Assembly: GCA_017449135.1 (NCBI GenBank)
Contig: JAFSKE010000026.1
Span: 1 to 55,657 of the forward strand
Source of the DNA: Synergistaceae bacterium
GTDB lineage: Bacteria > Synergistota > Synergistia > Synergistales > Aminobacteriaceae
Direction: 5' to 3'
Length of the DNA: 55,657 nt
In this document: positions 18,072-25,831 of the stretch, piece after piece
How the letters are laid out: each line of letters begins with the position of its first letter
Position numbering within the stretch: the first letter of the stretch is position 1
Made by a program: the position numbers and the translations under genes
The notes under the pieces: generated by a model
Databases searched by the model: none
What the model was told of the DNA's origin: nothing
The model's input: the letters and a program-made list of their open reading frames with translations, nothing else

Positions 18072-18077
18072 ATTATA
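18072..18077 (-). promoter_or_regulatory. -10 box for the carboxyltransferase operon
   Basis: TATAAT on the minus strand, about 60 bases before the start at 18013 in an AT-rich gap. The same local sequence AAGTATAATAAA appears before the gene starting at 21444. No clear -35 box. Confidence 0.4.
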
Positions 18078-18079
18078 CT

Positions 18080-18346
18080 TTATATTTTTTCCGTATAGTG
18101 CATTAATTTTTGACAGGCTTCGAGATTTAGAAAAATAAATTCTTCCGGAGGCATGATATTAGCAAAAAATTTTTCGTACATTTTTTGAACGTTGCAGATT
18201 AAAGGGCGTTTGTCGTAAATGCTGCATAAATTGTTTTCGAGATATTTGCAGACACCATTGCCCCTGTCGAAGTCATGAAGCTGCGGAACATGCTTTAACA
18301 TTCTGCAACACATTCCGCATTTTTTACATGGAAAGTTAAGATTCAA
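18080..18346 (-). CDS. YkgJ-family cysteine cluster protein
   Basis: Small (88-residue) CxxCxxxCC protein of the YkgJ family, thought to bind zinc or iron; biochemical role unknown. Cysteines: CKKCGMCC near residue 7, then CKYLENNLCSIYDKRPLICN, the standard family spacing. It begins only 3 bases after the end of the glycine-rich membrane protein upstream, so it is the last gene of that operon. Whether it takes part in the function of those genes or is a hitch-hiker is open. Confidence 0.85.
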   Translation of the reverse strand: MNLNFPCKKCGMCCRMLKHVPQLHDFDRGNGVCKYLENNLCSIYDKRPLICNVQKMYEKFFANIMPPEEFIFLNLEACQKLMHYTEKI

Positions 18347-18349
18347 TTT

Positions 18350-19330
18350 TTATGCCGGCAATGCTTGTCTTACTTCGTTTGCAGAGTCCAATGATTCTTG
18401 AGTTACATTTCCTTCTTTTGTCAAAATCGGAGTGTCAAGAATTGTTTTAACTGCTTTTGCCAGTGAAGCTGCAGCGGCTACGGTCTTTTTTTCAGCAGGA
18501 GAATATTTGCCGTAATCCGTTCCGCTTGTGTTGATAGTCTGCACCAATCCTTTATTCGCTGCTGACAACAAAATATCAAGACGCATTAACAATCTTTCAT
18601 GTAAATATGACATTCTTCGGATTCCGTTACATGCTGAGATTGCAGTTTCTATTTCTCTGTAAAATCTAAGTGCCTGAGACTTATTACTCCTTGCTTCAGA
18701 TAAATTTCTACTTGCACTTGATTCTAAAAATATTCCCAAAACGGCAAGGGCAGGAGCTGCTAATGTTCCTCCTAAAACCGAAGTTACACCTGCTGCGATA
18801 CTTCCTCCTGTTAAAAAGGCAAGAGTAGCATTTGAAGTAATAAATCCGCTCAAAACTGAAGCAACACTACCAGAAGCCAACCCTAAAATTGAAGCAGTAC
18901 CGTAAGCACCGAAAGACATTAAAGCTGTTGCAGTCGCACTTGAAAGGGCAGAAGCAAATTTATTCATTTCACGCAAACCTTCAAAAGAAGCAGAATCAAG
19001 TTGAAATTTTCCAAGCTCGTTTAATTCTGTTGGCTCGTTAAAATTTACGTTTTTAATCTGACTGAATGCCTGAACAAAATTTTGAATGCTGTTGTTAAGA
19101 ACATAACTCTTTTTTCTGCCGAGTGCTTCAAGTGCTTTTTTTGTAGCTTCCTGTGCCTCTTCCATTCGATATTCTCCGTTGCGGACTAAATCGCTTGCTT
19201 CAGTATTGATTCTCTTTGCGTCATCATTAGCAACATAAGAGCCTGCAACTTTGCTTGCTCCAATTAAACCTGCTCCGCCCAGTAAAAGCGGTATTAATGG
19301 TAATGGCATTTTTCCCTCCTGTTTAACCAA
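18350..19330 (-). CDS. Uncharacterised glycine-rich membrane-active-looking protein
   Basis: No named family recognised, although proteins of this layout occur sporadically in many bacteria. 326 residues. A short hydrophobic N-terminal segment (PLPLIPLLLGGAGLIG) is followed by an Asn/Glu/Lys-rich helical region (about 35-110), then a long Gly/Ala/Ser-rich hydrophobic block (about 115-210) with glycine-zipper spacing (SNATLAFLTGGSIAAGV), then more helices. Such blocks are typical of proteins that insert conditionally into membranes. The ATG overlaps the end of the preceding gene by 8 bases. Part of a four-gene operon (21444 to 18080). Function unknown; pore-forming toxin/defence effector is one guess. 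Confidence 0.7.
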   Translation of the reverse strand: MVKQEGKMPLPLIPLLLGGAGLIGASKVAGSYVANDDAKRINTEASDLVRNGEYRMEEAQEATKKALEALGRKKSYVLNNSIQNFVQAFSQIKNVNFNEPTELNELGKFQLDSASFEGLREMNKFASALSSATATALMSFGAYGTASILGLASGSVASVLSGFITSNATLAFLTGGSIAAGVTSVLGGTLAAPALAVLGIFLESSASRNLSEARSNKSQALRFYREIETAISACNGIRRMSYLHERLLMRLDILLSAANKGLVQTINTSGTDYGKYSPAEKKTVAAAASLAKAVKTILDTPILTKEGNVTQESLDSANEVRQALPA

Positions 19331-19871
19331 CCTCTATAATGGCCTTTACGCTTGCGTCAAGGTCTTTTTTGTCTTTTGCTGCTTCACCCGTCAATTTCAA
19401 CGAGCCGTATTCTTCGATTATGTACGGAGTAAGTACTTTGTAGGCTTCGGCGATGTCTGCCATTTCAAAATAAACAGACTCGTCAATTTCCCAAAGTTCC
19501 ATATATTCCTTGAGAACTTTCACATTTTCCGGAGTAGCTTTGTCATAATAATGTACCCACGCACAAAACTCCCAAAAACCCGCGCGACGATAACAAGAGC
19601 GTTGAAAATACATAACTGGATCTCTCTTGCAATTATCGTGCATACTATCTTCGTGTTTGACCTGTTTCCTAAAGTAAGTTTCAACGTTACTAAAGGGAAC
19701 ATTCTCAGGGTCGTCAAGTATCTGATCTCCGTACTTATCATAGCGGCTGACACTTGTAATGAAACCGCAGGAGTCGGGGATAAGTTCTCCCCTGTAAAGC
19801 CTAAACTTTTTCAAAATATCTCCCTCGTAAAGCCCAAACTGCCACTGCCTAATCTTTTCCAAAATTCCCAA
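19323..19871 (-). CDS. Hypothetical soluble protein of a three-gene cassette
   Basis: 182 residues, no family recognised. No signal peptide or membrane segment; rich in aromatic and acidic residues (for instance AGFWEFCAWVHYYDKATPEN), suggesting a compact globular protein, with Cys at about 35, 80, 93 and 103. It lies between two glycine-zipper proteins and overlaps the next gene by 8 bases, with 22 bases from the previous, so the three are co-translated. Being the soluble member, it could be an immunity, chaperone or regulatory partner; this is inference only. An AGGAGG ribosome site precedes the ATG. Confidence 0.65.
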   Translation of the reverse strand: MGILEKIRQWQFGLYEGDILKKFRLYRGELIPDSCGFITSVSRYDKYGDQILDDPENVPFSNVETYFRKQVKHEDSMHDNCKRDPVMYFQRSCYRRAGFWEFCAWVHYYDKATPENVKVLKEYMELWEIDESVYFEMADIAEAYKVLTPYIIEEYGSLKLTGEAAKDKKDLDASVKAIIEVG

Positions 19872-19893
19872 AATATCTACCTCCTAAAAATTT

Positions 19894-21444
19894 TTATAAA
19901 ACAAGGGCTTCACTGCTCATCATGAGTTCGTCAAATTCCCTCATGTCGTTAAATTGGACAGTTCCGCCAAGTTTTTTTGTAATCATATTTGCCCCCGAAA
20001 TAAAGCCGTCAATATCGCCGATTTCAAAAGCGTCTTTCATAACGTCAAATGCAGTGTGAAAAGCCGTTATGTGTTCAATCATATATTTTGAAATTAACGC
20101 TTCGATTTTTTTACGATATTCTTTTAATGCTTCGATTGCTTCGTTACATTCACGTTCAATTCTCAAATATTCTTCGTATGCAATTTTTTCCAGATTAATA
20201 ATATTTTTTAATTCATTGTACCATGCACTTGAAACGGCATAACCGATTATTGAACCTGCAACAGCTCCGACAACTGGAATCGGAATTACAGCCTGTCCGA
20301 TTTCCGCACCTGCAATCGCTCCGGCCATGCCGACACCTTTTTCCTGTAACTCTTCAACACATTCTGTCCCGCTGATTTCACCGTTTGAATATTTGAGTAA
20401 AGTTTTACCGGCCTCAAAAACCGCTATTGCAATTTGAGCAGGCATATTTGATTCTGCCATTGAACGAATTAACCCCGAAGCAGAATTTTTCATAACGCCC
20501 GATAAAGCACTCATTCCGAAATTTGAAATGTAGCCGACCGCAGCTCCCGTTCCGGTGTCGTAAACAACTTCGATTGCAGCATCGCCGAAATCTTTTTCAC
20601 CTGAAATCACAGACACAATATTTCTAACTGCTGAAATTCCTCCGCCGATTGCAGCACCGTACTTTGCACCTTCAAGTCCTGCACCGTGTCCGACTTTTGC
20701 AATTTCCTTTGCAGTTGCTAAAGTTGGGTGTTTTCGTGCAAACATTGCTTCTTCATTTGTCAAATTGCTTCGTTTTAAGCCTTTGTTAATTTTTTTGTAA
20801 CGTTCGATTTCAAGTTTTTTCCTCTCTGCTAACTCAAATTTTCCGTCTTGACGATTTTTGAGAATTTGCTGTTCGAGTTTGTCAATTCGTTTCGGAATTT
20901 CCGCCTTAATTTCGTCATAGTAATCTGAAGGCACAGTGAAATTCACGCCTTTATCGACATATTTTTCGCAAAATTTTTGAGAGTGTAATTTATCGAGACA
21001 AGCCGAAGCATTATCGCCGATAAACTTAAACTGTGAAGCATCAACAATTTTTCCGTTTTTGAAAACAGCTTGATCGTACTTGGTTTCATTAGTTCCGCCG
21101 ATGTCGCCGAATTTTTCATCAACTCTCTTTGCAATATCATCTGTGCGGGCTGCTCTTGCGGAATTTCCTTTCACGATGTTATGAGCGTTTTTCTTTGCAG
21201 TGTCAAGAACTTCTGCTGAAAATCCGCTTTGTTGTCTTAAGTTTTGAGCTTCATACTTTGGATTAACTTTGTAACCTGAAATATTCTTCAAACCTTTTTG
21301 TAAAGCTTGTCCTGTTGCGTTATCAATTCCCTCGTAAGCTACAACAAATTCTTTTGCAGCATTTCCATAACGCTGAATAATCGTCTCTGACGCCCGAGCT
21401 ACTGCAATATTTTCAGCAGTTTTATTTTTGTCGATGGAAATCAC
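19894..21444 (-). CDS. Uncharacterised 516-residue protein with glycine-zipper C-terminal region
   Basis: No named family recognised. An N-terminal soluble region (1-210; GGTNETKYDQAVFKNG, VPSDYYDEIKAEIPKRI) is followed by a charged coiled-coil-like stretch, then two Gly/Ala-rich hydrophobic blocks: EGAKYGAAIGGGISAVRN (about 255-275) and GMAGAIAGAEIGQAVIPIPV plus AGSIIGYAVSSAWYN (about 355-395), then a helical, charged C-terminus. The blocks have GxxxG spacing typical of membrane-inserting hairpins. Start is GTG (21442-21444) with GGGAGG upstream. It heads the operon that runs through 18080 and has its own TATAAT at 21492. Likely founder gene of a mobile or defence-type cassette, by inference. 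Confidence 0.7.
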   Translation of the reverse strand: MISIDKNKTAENIAVARASETIIQRYGNAAKEFVVAYEGIDNATGQALQKGLKNISGYKVNPKYEAQNLRQQSGFSAEVLDTAKKNAHNIVKGNSARAARTDDIAKRVDEKFGDIGGTNETKYDQAVFKNGKIVDASQFKFIGDNASACLDKLHSQKFCEKYVDKGVNFTVPSDYYDEIKAEIPKRIDKLEQQILKNRQDGKFELAERKKLEIERYKKINKGLKRSNLTNEEAMFARKHPTLATAKEIAKVGHGAGLEGAKYGAAIGGGISAVRNIVSVISGEKDFGDAAIEVVYDTGTGAAVGYISNFGMSALSGVMKNSASGLIRSMAESNMPAQIAIAVFEAGKTLLKYSNGEISGTECVEELQEKGVGMAGAIAGAEIGQAVIPIPVVGAVAGSIIGYAVSSAWYNELKNIINLEKIAYEEYLRIERECNEAIEALKEYRKKIEALISKYMIEHITAFHTAFDVMKDAFEIGDIDGFISGANMITKKLGGTVQFNDMREFDELMMSSEALVL

Positions 21445-21491
21445 AACCGCCTCCCTAATTTGTAAATCAACATGTATTATTCCCTTAATTT

Positions 21492-21497
21492 ATTATA
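21492..21497 (-). promoter_or_regulatory. -10 box of the 21444-18080 cassette
   Basis: TATAAT on the minus strand inside the stop region of the symporter gene, about 48 bases before the GTG. No convincing -35 box. Confidence 0.4.
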
Positions 21498-23148
21498 CTT
21501 TACTTTCATAAATTTCCTGATTTAACATTCCGGAATCTTTCGATATTGTTACAGTTGAAACTATCGCTCCGAAACTGTTTATAACGCCGATAAAAATATC
21601 CATTACGGCATCGACTCCGATTATGCAGGCCAATGCTTCAGACGAAACGCCGAGCTGTGCAAGCAACGCCGAGAATGCTATGTAAGCTCCTCCAGGAACG
21701 CCCGGGGTTGCAAGAGTGATTATCGATGCAGAAATTAAAACCGAAATCACAGAAAAAAACGAAATTTCAACGCCGAAAATCTTAGCCATTAAAAGAGCCG
21801 TTGTAGCCCTGTAAAAAATACTGCCGTTCTTCGAGAAAATTACGCTCAAAGGCATTGAGAACGAATAAATTTTTGAAGGCACTCCCAATTTTTCAGCAGC
21901 TTTCATGTTTTCCGGCAATGATACACTGCTCGATGTAGTACTGAAAACGTGAGCCATAGCAAATGCAGTTTTCGACAAAAATTTTGAGACGCTTAAACCC
22001 TTGAATTTTAATCTAAGGCAGTCAACGCATAAAATTAAAATCATTCCTGTAAATACTATTACAATTATGCTGAAAAGTGAGAAAAGCAATTCCGCTCCCG
22101 TCGTTAAAAACATTGACCATATAGAACAAAATACAGCAAACGGAATGAAACGTGTAATCATTGATGTAATTTTCCTGAAAAGTTCGTCCCATGCAGAAAA
22201 TGAATTTTTCAATGTCTTTGAATAATCGCCTATTGATCCGATCGCAAGACCGCACAAAATTCCTAACGCCATTAACTGAAGCATATCTGATTTCAAAAAA
22301 GGATTTACAAAATTTGAAGGTATTATGTTCACTATCAGATTTTTGATTGAAAAACTCCCCGCCGTAAACGTACTGACTTCAGAACCGTGAGCAAGAATTT
22401 CCGAAAACGGAAAACCTGCAAACATGGCTGCATAAAAAACTAATCCGGACAAAACACACGCAGTAAATTCCATGATTAAAAATAACGTCATGAATTTTCC
22501 GCCCATTTTCCCGATTTCAGAAAAATTATTGAATTGCGAAACACTGTTCACAATCGAGAAAAATACAATCGGAGCTACGACAATTTTTATTCCGTTCATA
22601 AACATGTCTCGTACAGCTTCAAGAATATTGTCGTTCAAAATCATGTAAATTTTTTCAGGCACAAAATATCTGCATATAATTCCGCATACTACAGCAAAAA
22701 ATACCGCAGTCAATGTCTTATATAAAAATGAATACGGAGATTTAACGGCTTCAATTTTTATTGAGTTCAGACCGTTTTTATGCTTGTATTTCAATTTATT
22801 TCCGAATGAACGCAAAAGAAGATTTTGAATCGCTGATTTTGAATCGTCATCATCATCTTCAACTTTTAACGATGAAATTTCTTCGGCAAATTCAAATTCT
22901 CTTCCGGGAACTGTTATTTCAATATTCAACGTGTCAAGAAAACGTTTTATTGATGTTTTAATCGTGAAAGTTTTGTCGGATTCTGAATTATTAATCAAAC
23001 TCAACAGGCTTTCTTCAAACATTAAGATTACTTGATTTTCGTTAATGCTTTTCATTTTGAAGTTCCTGACAGTTTCATGAACATAATTCAAAATTTCGGA
23101 GATTGTTTTGTCTTTGTCGGAAGGATTAAATTCAAATTTTTTAACCAT
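21493..23148 (-). CDS. Dicarboxylate/amino-acid:cation symporter (DAACS) with extra N-terminal soluble domain
   Basis: 551 residues. From about residue 135 it is a GltP/SstT-type Na+ or H+ symporter: several membrane segments, NGIKIVVAPIVFFSIVNS, the serine-rich hairpin VFSTTSSSVSLPENM, and ATPGVPGGAYIAFSALL, so it probably takes up acidic or small neutral amino acids or C4-dicarboxylates. The first 130 residues are soluble and charged; ENQVILMFEESLLSLINNS followed by strands resembles the start of a GHKL/HATPase-type domain (anti-sigma or kinase-like), without clear G-box motifs. Downstream of three binding-protein genes, but separated by a good terminator. Strong GGAGG before the ATG. Confidence 0.85.
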   Translation of the reverse strand: MVKKFEFNPSDKDKTISEILNYVHETVRNFKMKSINENQVILMFEESLLSLINNSESDKTFTIKTSIKRFLDTLNIEITVPGREFEFAEEISSLKVEDDDDDSKSAIQNLLLRSFGNKLKYKHKNGLNSIKIEAVKSPYSFLYKTLTAVFFAVVCGIICRYFVPEKIYMILNDNILEAVRDMFMNGIKIVVAPIVFFSIVNSVSQFNNFSEIGKMGGKFMTLFLIMEFTACVLSGLVFYAAMFAGFPFSEILAHGSEVSTFTAGSFSIKNLIVNIIPSNFVNPFLKSDMLQLMALGILCGLAIGSIGDYSKTLKNSFSAWDELFRKITSMITRFIPFAVFCSIWSMFLTTGAELLFSLFSIIVIVFTGMILILCVDCLRLKFKGLSVSKFLSKTAFAMAHVFSTTSSSVSLPENMKAAEKLGVPSKIYSFSMPLSVIFSKNGSIFYRATTALLMAKIFGVEISFFSVISVLISASIITLATPGVPGGAYIAFSALLAQLGVSSEALACIIGVDAVMDIFIGVINSFGAIVSTVTISKDSGMLNQEIYESKV

Positions 23149-23174
23149 TTCTTTTTTTGCACCTCCATAAATAA

Positions 23175-23198
23175 AAAATACTCCCCACGAAGGGGAGA
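23175..23198 (-). terminator. Intrinsic terminator after the binding-protein triplet
   Basis: On the minus strand TCTCCCC-TTCGT-GGGGAG followed by TATTTTTT: a clean 6-7 bp GC stem and T tract between the third binding protein and the symporter. Confidence 0.9.
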
Positions 23199-23224
23199 AT
23201 CTTTCTTAAATGGGTTTATTATTA

Positions 23225-24040
23225 TTAGTCGTCATTGAACGCTTTTTCGTTTTTACGTACGATGCGAACGTATTTGTCCCAGTCGTAATAAGGCTCTGAA
23301 ACAATTACTCCCTTAGGAATATCGTTTTGCTTCTGGCTGTCCTCTGAAAGCTGATACCAGAACACAACATCTGAACGTCCAGCAAATAACGAGGCTGCTC
23401 TTGCTCCGGTGTTCGTATAAACGAGACGGACATTGACTTTTAGTTTTTTAGCGATTTCTGAAAGCAACGCCGTATTAAACCCTGCTGCTCTTCCGTCTGA
23501 AGCTACATAGTCAATCGGAGGAAGATCGCCAGTAATTGCAACTCTGATTGTCTCGGCTCCGGCAAATTTTTCAAAAGCTATTGATTCAGTTTCGCCGTCA
23601 GTTTTAAGATAATGTTCTTTCAATTTATCAAGTGTTCCGTCAGCTTTGATGTCTTTGAGAGCGTCATTAAATTTTTTGCAAAGTTCTTCATTCTTTTCCA
23701 TGAATCCAAAAGCGAGATATTGTTTGTATTTGAGATTAATAGTTTTGAGAATTTTGAAATCAGGTCTGCTGCTAAGAACATACTGTGCGACTATTTCGGG
23801 TAAACCCATTTCGTCAATATCTCCTGCTCCGAGAGACAACGTCATAGAAAGAATCGAATCATAGAAAACAAAAACGTAATCGCCATCGTCAGATTCTTCG
23901 TTGATCTTGTGTACATAATTTGCAAAATCGTCCTCGTCAACATTCAACTTTGAGAGCGTTCCGACTGTTGAAGCCGAAGCCGACAACGCAAATGAAAATA
24001 AAAACACAACAACAAGAAAGAAGGATATAAATCTTTTCAT
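23225..24040 (-). CDS. Solute-binding protein (SBP_bac_3 type), lobes in permuted order, copy 3
   Basis: Secreted solute-binding protein, 271 residues, with a signal peptide ending near ALSASA. After it the order of parts is swapped against ordinary family-3 binding proteins. The first half (VGTLSKLN, FYDSILSMTLSLGAGDID, ending KFNDALKDIKADGTLDKLKE) matches the usual C-terminal lobe and tail. The second half (RVAITGDLPPIDYVASDG, GFNTALLSEIAKKLKVN, ending VSEPYYDWDKYVRIVRKN) matches the usual N-terminal lobe. It is about 75-80% identical by eye to the two copies upstream. No permease or ATPase gene is adjacent. The substrate is probably an amino acid, by family only. Confidence 0.8.
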   Translation of the reverse strand: MKRFISFFLVVVFLFSFALSASASTVGTLSKLNVDEDDFANYVHKINEESDDGDYVFVFYDSILSMTLSLGAGDIDEMGLPEIVAQYVLSSRPDFKILKTINLKYKQYLAFGFMEKNEELCKKFNDALKDIKADGTLDKLKEHYLKTDGETESIAFEKFAGAETIRVAITGDLPPIDYVASDGRAAGFNTALLSEIAKKLKVNVRLVYTNTGARAASLFAGRSDVVFWYQLSEDSQKQNDIPKGVIVSEPYYDWDKYVRIVRKNEKAFNDD

Positions 24041-24098
24041 AAAGTTACACCTCTTGATAATAAAATTTAGTATCTTAAGGATAATACCCTTCCCCCAA

Positions 24099-24113
24099 TT
24101 CTGTCAAACAGAA
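24099..24113 (-). repeat. Hairpin following binding-protein copy 2
   Basis: TTCTGTCAAACAGAA (plus strand) is a 5-bp stem with a 5-base loop just after the stop codon, next to a C-rich run. A near-identical hairpin follows copy 1 at 24967. No U tract, so more likely an mRNA-stabilising or attenuating element than a terminator. Confidence 0.6.
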
Positions 24114-24114
24114 A

Positions 24115-24915
24115 TTATTTTTTGTTTTCGTTTTTAAGCATGATGTCAACGTATTTATCCCAGTCGTAATAAGGCTCTGAAACAATTACTCCCTGAGGAA
24201 TATCTTTTTGTTTATTGACACCGTCTGAAAGCTGATACCAGAAAGCAACATCGGAACGCCCTGAAATTAACGAGGCTGCTCTTGCTCCGGTATTCGTATT
24301 AACGAGGCTGATATTGACTTTGAGTTTTTTTGCGATTTCCGAAAGCAACGCCGTGTTGAAACCTGCTGCACTTCCGTCCGAAGCTACATAATCAATCGGA
24401 GGAAGATCGCCCGTAACTGCAACTTTGATTGTTTCAGCATCTGCAAAATTTTCAAAAGATATTGATTCAATTTCGCCGTCAGTTTTAAGATAACGTTCTT
24501 TCAATTTATCAAGTGTTCCGTCAGATTTGATGTCTTTGAGAGCGTCATTAAATTTTTTGCAAAGTTCTTCATTTTTTTCAGAGAATCCGAAAACAAAATA
24601 TTGTTTGTATTCGGGCTTAATAATCCTGCTGACTTTCAAATCGGGTCTGTTATTAATGACATAATGTGCAACAATTTCGGGTAAGGCCATTGCGTCAATA
24701 TCTCCTGCACCAAGAGACAACGTCATGGAAAGAATCGAATCATAGAAAACAAAAACGTAATCGTCAGCTTCAGAATGGTATTTGAGAATAGAATTTTTCC
24801 AATCGTTCTCAGTAATATCTAATTTTGAGAGCATTCCGACCGTATAAGCCGAAGCCGACAACGCAAACGAAAATAAAAACACAACAACAAGAAAGAAGGA
24901 TATAAACTTTTTCAT
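24115..24915 (-). CDS. Solute-binding protein (SBP_bac_3 type), lobes in permuted order, copy 2
   Basis: Paralogue of the genes on both sides, 266 residues, with a signal peptide ending ALSASA. Same swapped arrangement: C-lobe-like half first (FYDSILSMTLSLGAGDIDAM; KKFNDALKDIKSDGTLDKLK), N-lobe-like half second (KVAVTGDLPPIDYVASDG; VSEPYYDWDKYVDIMLKN). Differences from copy 3 cluster around the segment after the signal peptide (DITENDWKNSILKYHSEADD) and around residues 100-115, which may alter the ligand site. AGAGGT precedes the ATG. The gap to copy 3 contains the conserved hairpin. Confidence 0.8.
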   Translation of the reverse strand: MKKFISFFLVVVFLFSFALSASAYTVGMLSKLDITENDWKNSILKYHSEADDYVFVFYDSILSMTLSLGAGDIDAMALPEIVAHYVINNRPDLKVSRIIKPEYKQYFVFGFSEKNEELCKKFNDALKDIKSDGTLDKLKERYLKTDGEIESISFENFADAETIKVAVTGDLPPIDYVASDGSAAGFNTALLSEIAKKLKVNISLVNTNTGARAASLISGRSDVAFWYQLSDGVNKQKDIPQGVIVSEPYYDWDKYVDIMLKNENKK

Positions 24916-24966
24916 AAAACGATACCTCTTAAATAAAAAATATCGCTAAGGATATACCCCCCCAAA

Positions 24967-24981
24967 TTCTGTCAAGCAGAA
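24967..24981 (-). repeat. Hairpin following binding-protein copy 1
   Basis: TTCTGTCAAGCAGAA, one base different from the hairpin at 24099, again next to a run of C (seven at 24957-24963). Shows that the duplication unit included the 3' flank. Confidence 0.6.
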
Positions 24982-24997
24982 ATATTTTTTATTTTCG

Positions 24998-25786
24998 TTA
25001 TTTACGTACGATGTTAATGTATTTGACCCATTCGTAATAAGGCTCTGAAATAATTACTCCCTTTGGAATGTCAGTTTGAATATTGCTGTCCTCTGAAATA
25101 TGATGCCAGAAAACAACATCGGAACGTCCTGAAATTAACGAGGCTGCTCTTGCTCCGGTGTTTGTATAAACAAGACGGATATTGACTTTGAGTTTTTTTG
25201 CAATTTCATAAAGCAATGCCACGTTGAAACCTGTTGCTTTTCCGTCTGAAGCGATGTAATCAATCGGAGGAAGATCGCCAGTGATTGCAACTTTGATTGT
25301 CTCAGCATCTGCAAAATTTTCAAAGGATATTGATCCAGTTTCGCTGTCAGTTTTAAGATAACGTTCTTGTAATTTATCAAGTGTTCCGTTAGATTTTATT
25401 TCTTTGAGAGCGTCATTGAATTTTTTGCAGAGTTCTTCATCTTTTTCAAGGAATCCGAAAGCGAGATATTGTTTGTATTTGAAATTAACAGCCTTGCGAA
25501 TCTTGAGATCAGGTCTGCTGTTGATAATATATTGTGCGACGACTTCAGGTAAAGCCATTGAGTCAATATCTCCTGCACCGAGAGCTAATGTCATAGAAAG
25601 AATTGAATCATAGAAAACAAAAGTGTCATCGCCATATTCAACTGAATCGACTTTGTGCATATAGTTTGAAAAATTGTTCTCTTCAATATTCATTTTTGAG
25701 AGCAATCCGACCGTTAAAGCCGAAGCCGACAATGCGAACGAAAACAAAAACACAACAACGAGCGCGAATGATATAAATTTTTTCAT
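24998..25786 (-). CDS. Solute-binding protein (SBP_bac_3 type), lobes in permuted order, copy 1
   Basis: First gene of the triplet, 262 residues from the ATG at 25784-25786; this start is chosen because it has AAGAGGTG upstream and begins a clean signal peptide (MKKFISFALVVVFLFS), whereas the longer frame from 25828 lacks a site. Same permuted layout: FYDSILSMTLALGAGDIDSM and KKFNDALKEIKSNGTLDKLQ come first, KVAITGDLPPIDYIASDGK and ISEPYYEWVKYINIVRK last. It is the most diverged copy, for instance HHISEDSN in place of YQLSEDSQ. A TATAAT lies just upstream, so this promoter probably drives all three. Confidence 0.8.
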   Translation of the reverse strand: MKKFISFALVVVFLFSFALSASALTVGLLSKMNIEENNFSNYMHKVDSVEYGDDTFVFYDSILSMTLALGAGDIDSMALPEVVAQYIINSRPDLKIRKAVNFKYKQYLAFGFLEKDEELCKKFNDALKEIKSNGTLDKLQERYLKTDSETGSISFENFADAETIKVAITGDLPPIDYIASDGKATGFNVALLYEIAKKLKVNIRLVYTNTGARAASLISGRSDVVFWHHISEDSNIQTDIPKGVIISEPYYEWVKYINIVRK

Positions 25787-25807
25787 AAAATTACACCTCT
25801 TAATAAA

Positions 25808-25825
25808 AATTTTGCAAATATTATA
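25808..25825 (-). promoter_or_regulatory. Promoter -10 and weak CodY-box-like sequence before the binding-protein triplet
   Basis: TATAAT on the minus strand (25820-25825). Next to it, AATTTTGCAAATATT (25808-25822) matches the published CodY box (AATTTTCWGAAAATT) at 11 of 15 positions and would sit at the transcription start. Because the region is AT-rich this match may be chance. Confidence 0.35.
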
Positions 25826-25831
25826 CACGAA

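Noticed and set aside
19251-19925. 224-residue plus-strand frame opposite the 18-20 kb cassette
   Set aside because: Antisense to two genes with good starts and overlaps; low-complexity composition and no ribosome site or homology.
25808-25822. Definite CodY box
   Set aside because: Only 11 of 15 matches in AT-rich DNA; kept only as a weak candidate in the promoter entry.
25787-25828. Longer N-terminus of binding-protein copy 1
   Set aside because: Adds 14 polar residues before the signal peptide, covers the ribosome site, and is absent from copies 2 and 3.
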